Below, one piece after another: positions 63,063 to 64,000 of a stretch of 64,000 bases of DNA. Origin of the DNA: Arenibacter hampyeongensis (GTDB lineage: Bacteria > Bacteroidota > Bacteroidia > Flavobacteriales > Flavobacteriaceae); contig NZ_PIOB01000002.1 in assembly GCF_002909255.1 (NCBI RefSeq), positions 620,001 through 684,000 of the forward strand, in the 5' to 3' direction. Below the pieces are notes generated by a model. It was not told the origin of the DNA. It searched no databases and saw only the letters and a program-made list of their open reading frames with translations. A program made the translations under genes and the position numbers. Position 1 is the stretch's first letter. Each line of letters begins with the position of its first letter.

Positions 63063-64000
63063 ATGAAACCAACGCCAATCAGCATCATCCTAGGAGGACT
63101 ACTTTTGTGTTTATTATCCTGTAAAACAGAGAAAAAGGAAAATTCGACAAAAAAGCCGAATATAGTTTTTATCATGTCAGATGACCACGCCTACCAAGCT
63201 ATTAGCGCTTATGACGACCGTCTGATCAAAACGCCCAATATTGATCGCATCGCAAAGGAAGGATTGTTGTTCACAAATGCAACTGTTACCAATTCTATCT
63301 GCGCCCCTTCCAGAGCAGTAATTTTAACGGGAAAGCATAGTCATATTAATGGTAAAATTGACAACCTCTCCCCTTTCGACACCACCAATGTTACCTTTCC
63401 ACAATTATTGCAAAAAGCAGGCTATCAAACTGCCATGTTCGGAAAGTTGCATTTTGGAAATAACCCCAAGGGCTTCGACGAATTTAAGATATTGCCGGGA
63501 CAAGGGGACTATTACAACCCGAGGTTTATAACCCAGAAAGGCGACACCACCATCACTGGATATGTTACTGACATTACCACGGATTTAACCTTGGATTGGC
63601 TTAAAAACCGCAGAAAGGCCGATAAACCTTTTATGTTGATGTACCTGCACAAAGCACCACATAGATCATGGATGCCTGCTCCAAGACATTACAAAGAATT
63701 TACAAATAACACTTATCCTTTACCAGCTACCTTGTTCGACGATTATGCTACACGTGAAACTACGGCAGGACCAGCGGAGATGAACATCCTTAAACATATG
63801 CTGTTGCGATACGATCTTAAAATAACGGATGATGTACTGGCCGAATTGAACATAGAGGAGCGCTTGGGAGCAGGAGGTATCAATAAGTTGAATCCCGAAC
63901 AGAAAGCGGAATGGGACAAGGTGTACGGCCCCATTAACGAAGCCTTCAAGAATGAGTACGGGAAGATGAACGATTCTACTCTTATGGTTTGGAAATATCA
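63063..64000 (+). CDS. S1-family sulfatase lipoprotein, partial (runs off the window)
   Basis: Open from the ATG at 63063 to the window end with no stop, giving 312 complete codons. The N terminus has a lipobox (LLLCLLSC) and then NIVFIMSDDHAYQAISAY (metal motif), NSICAPSRAVILTGKH (formylglycine Cys in CAPSR), AMFGKLHFGN and LHKAPHRSWMPAPRHY. The DDHAYQAISAY and HKAPHRSW segments resemble N-acetylglucosamine-6-sulfatase-like enzymes. The 3' end, with the remaining metal ligands, lies outside. Same strand and 67 bases after the previous sulfatase. Confidence 0.88.
   Translation, partial: MKPTPISIILGGLLLCLLSCKTEKKENSTKKPNIVFIMSDDHAYQAISAYDDRLIKTPNIDRIAKEGLLFTNATVTNSICAPSRAVILTGKHSHINGKIDNLSPFDTTNVTFPQLLQKAGYQTAMFGKLHFGNNPKGFDEFKILPGQGDYYNPRFITQKGDTTITGYVTDITTDLTLDWLKNRRKADKPFMLMYLHKAPHRSWMPAPRHYKEFTNNTYPLPATLFDDYATRETTAGPAEMNILKHMLLRYDLKITDDVLAELNIEERLGAGGINKLNPEQKAEWDKVYGPINEAFKNEYGKMNDSTLMVWKY

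Noticed and set aside
1..64000. tRNA, rRNA or CRISPR array
   Set aside because: No cloverleaf-like segments, rRNA landmarks or regularly spaced direct repeats were seen on reading; a covariance-model scan would be decisive.

Overview
The window reads as a low-GC chromosome segment of a marine member of the Bacteroidota, most likely a flavobacterium. Supporting signs are a SusC/SusD pair, many Bacteroidota-type promoters (TTTG, about 19 bases, TAnnTTTG), few Shine-Dalgarno sequences, many lipoproteins, a TonB-dependent-receptor-like barrel next to a giant TPR protein, and several S1-family sulfatases. No rRNA, tRNA, insertion sequence or CRISPR array was seen.

Left flank (1-9.5 kb): housekeeping and small-function genes. 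These are asparagine synthetase, a DUF2911 protein, a small secreted protein, a coiled-coil protein with an HPDK motif, an ABC-F ATPase, a CE1-like esterase, a YkgJ-type cysteine-cluster protein and a sulfatase.

Centre (9.9-39.8 kb): a large alginate utilisation locus. The depolymerases are two PL6 lipoproteins, two tandem PL7 lipoproteins and a PL17 oligoalginate lyase. SusC/SusD import oligomers across the outer membrane. A sodium:solute symporter, an ExuT-like MFS carrier and an Nramp-fold protein are candidate inner-membrane carriers. KdgF and two SDR reductases should turn the unsaturated monomer into 2-keto-3-deoxygluconate (KDG), and a KDPG aldolase ends the pathway. An FCD-type GntR regulator lies in the locus. 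TTGGTnnACCAA operators, resembling those of E. coli UxuR/ExuR and repeated at a centre spacing of exactly 13 bp, overlap promoters before both PL6 genes, susC and the regulator itself.

The unusual parts of this locus are: (i) no PfkB-type KDG kinase is present, and its usual place between the reductase and the aldolase is taken by a PfkA-family enzyme with pyrophosphate-type motifs and an altered sugar-phosphate site; (ii) the Nramp-fold protein four bases after the aldolase lacks both metal-binding motifs; (iii) a mannonate dehydratase with flanking oxidoreductases suggests a second route, mannuronate to mannonate to KDG; (iv) an RbsD/FucU-type protein and one SDR look horizontally acquired.

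Right flank (40-64 kb): cold-shock protein, OmpA-like protein, a paralogue of the small secreted protein, the TPR/outer-membrane-barrel pair with divergent FtsE, a protein with exact 36-residue repeats, a LytS/LytR-type two-component pair, a ThuA/sugar-dehydrogenase/PKD/cytochrome c lipoprotein, a membrane-anchored Nudix protein, polyphosphate glucokinase, TypA/BipA, KdsA and three more sulfatases. The last sulfatase runs off the window. Functions are assigned by reading motifs; no database search was run.
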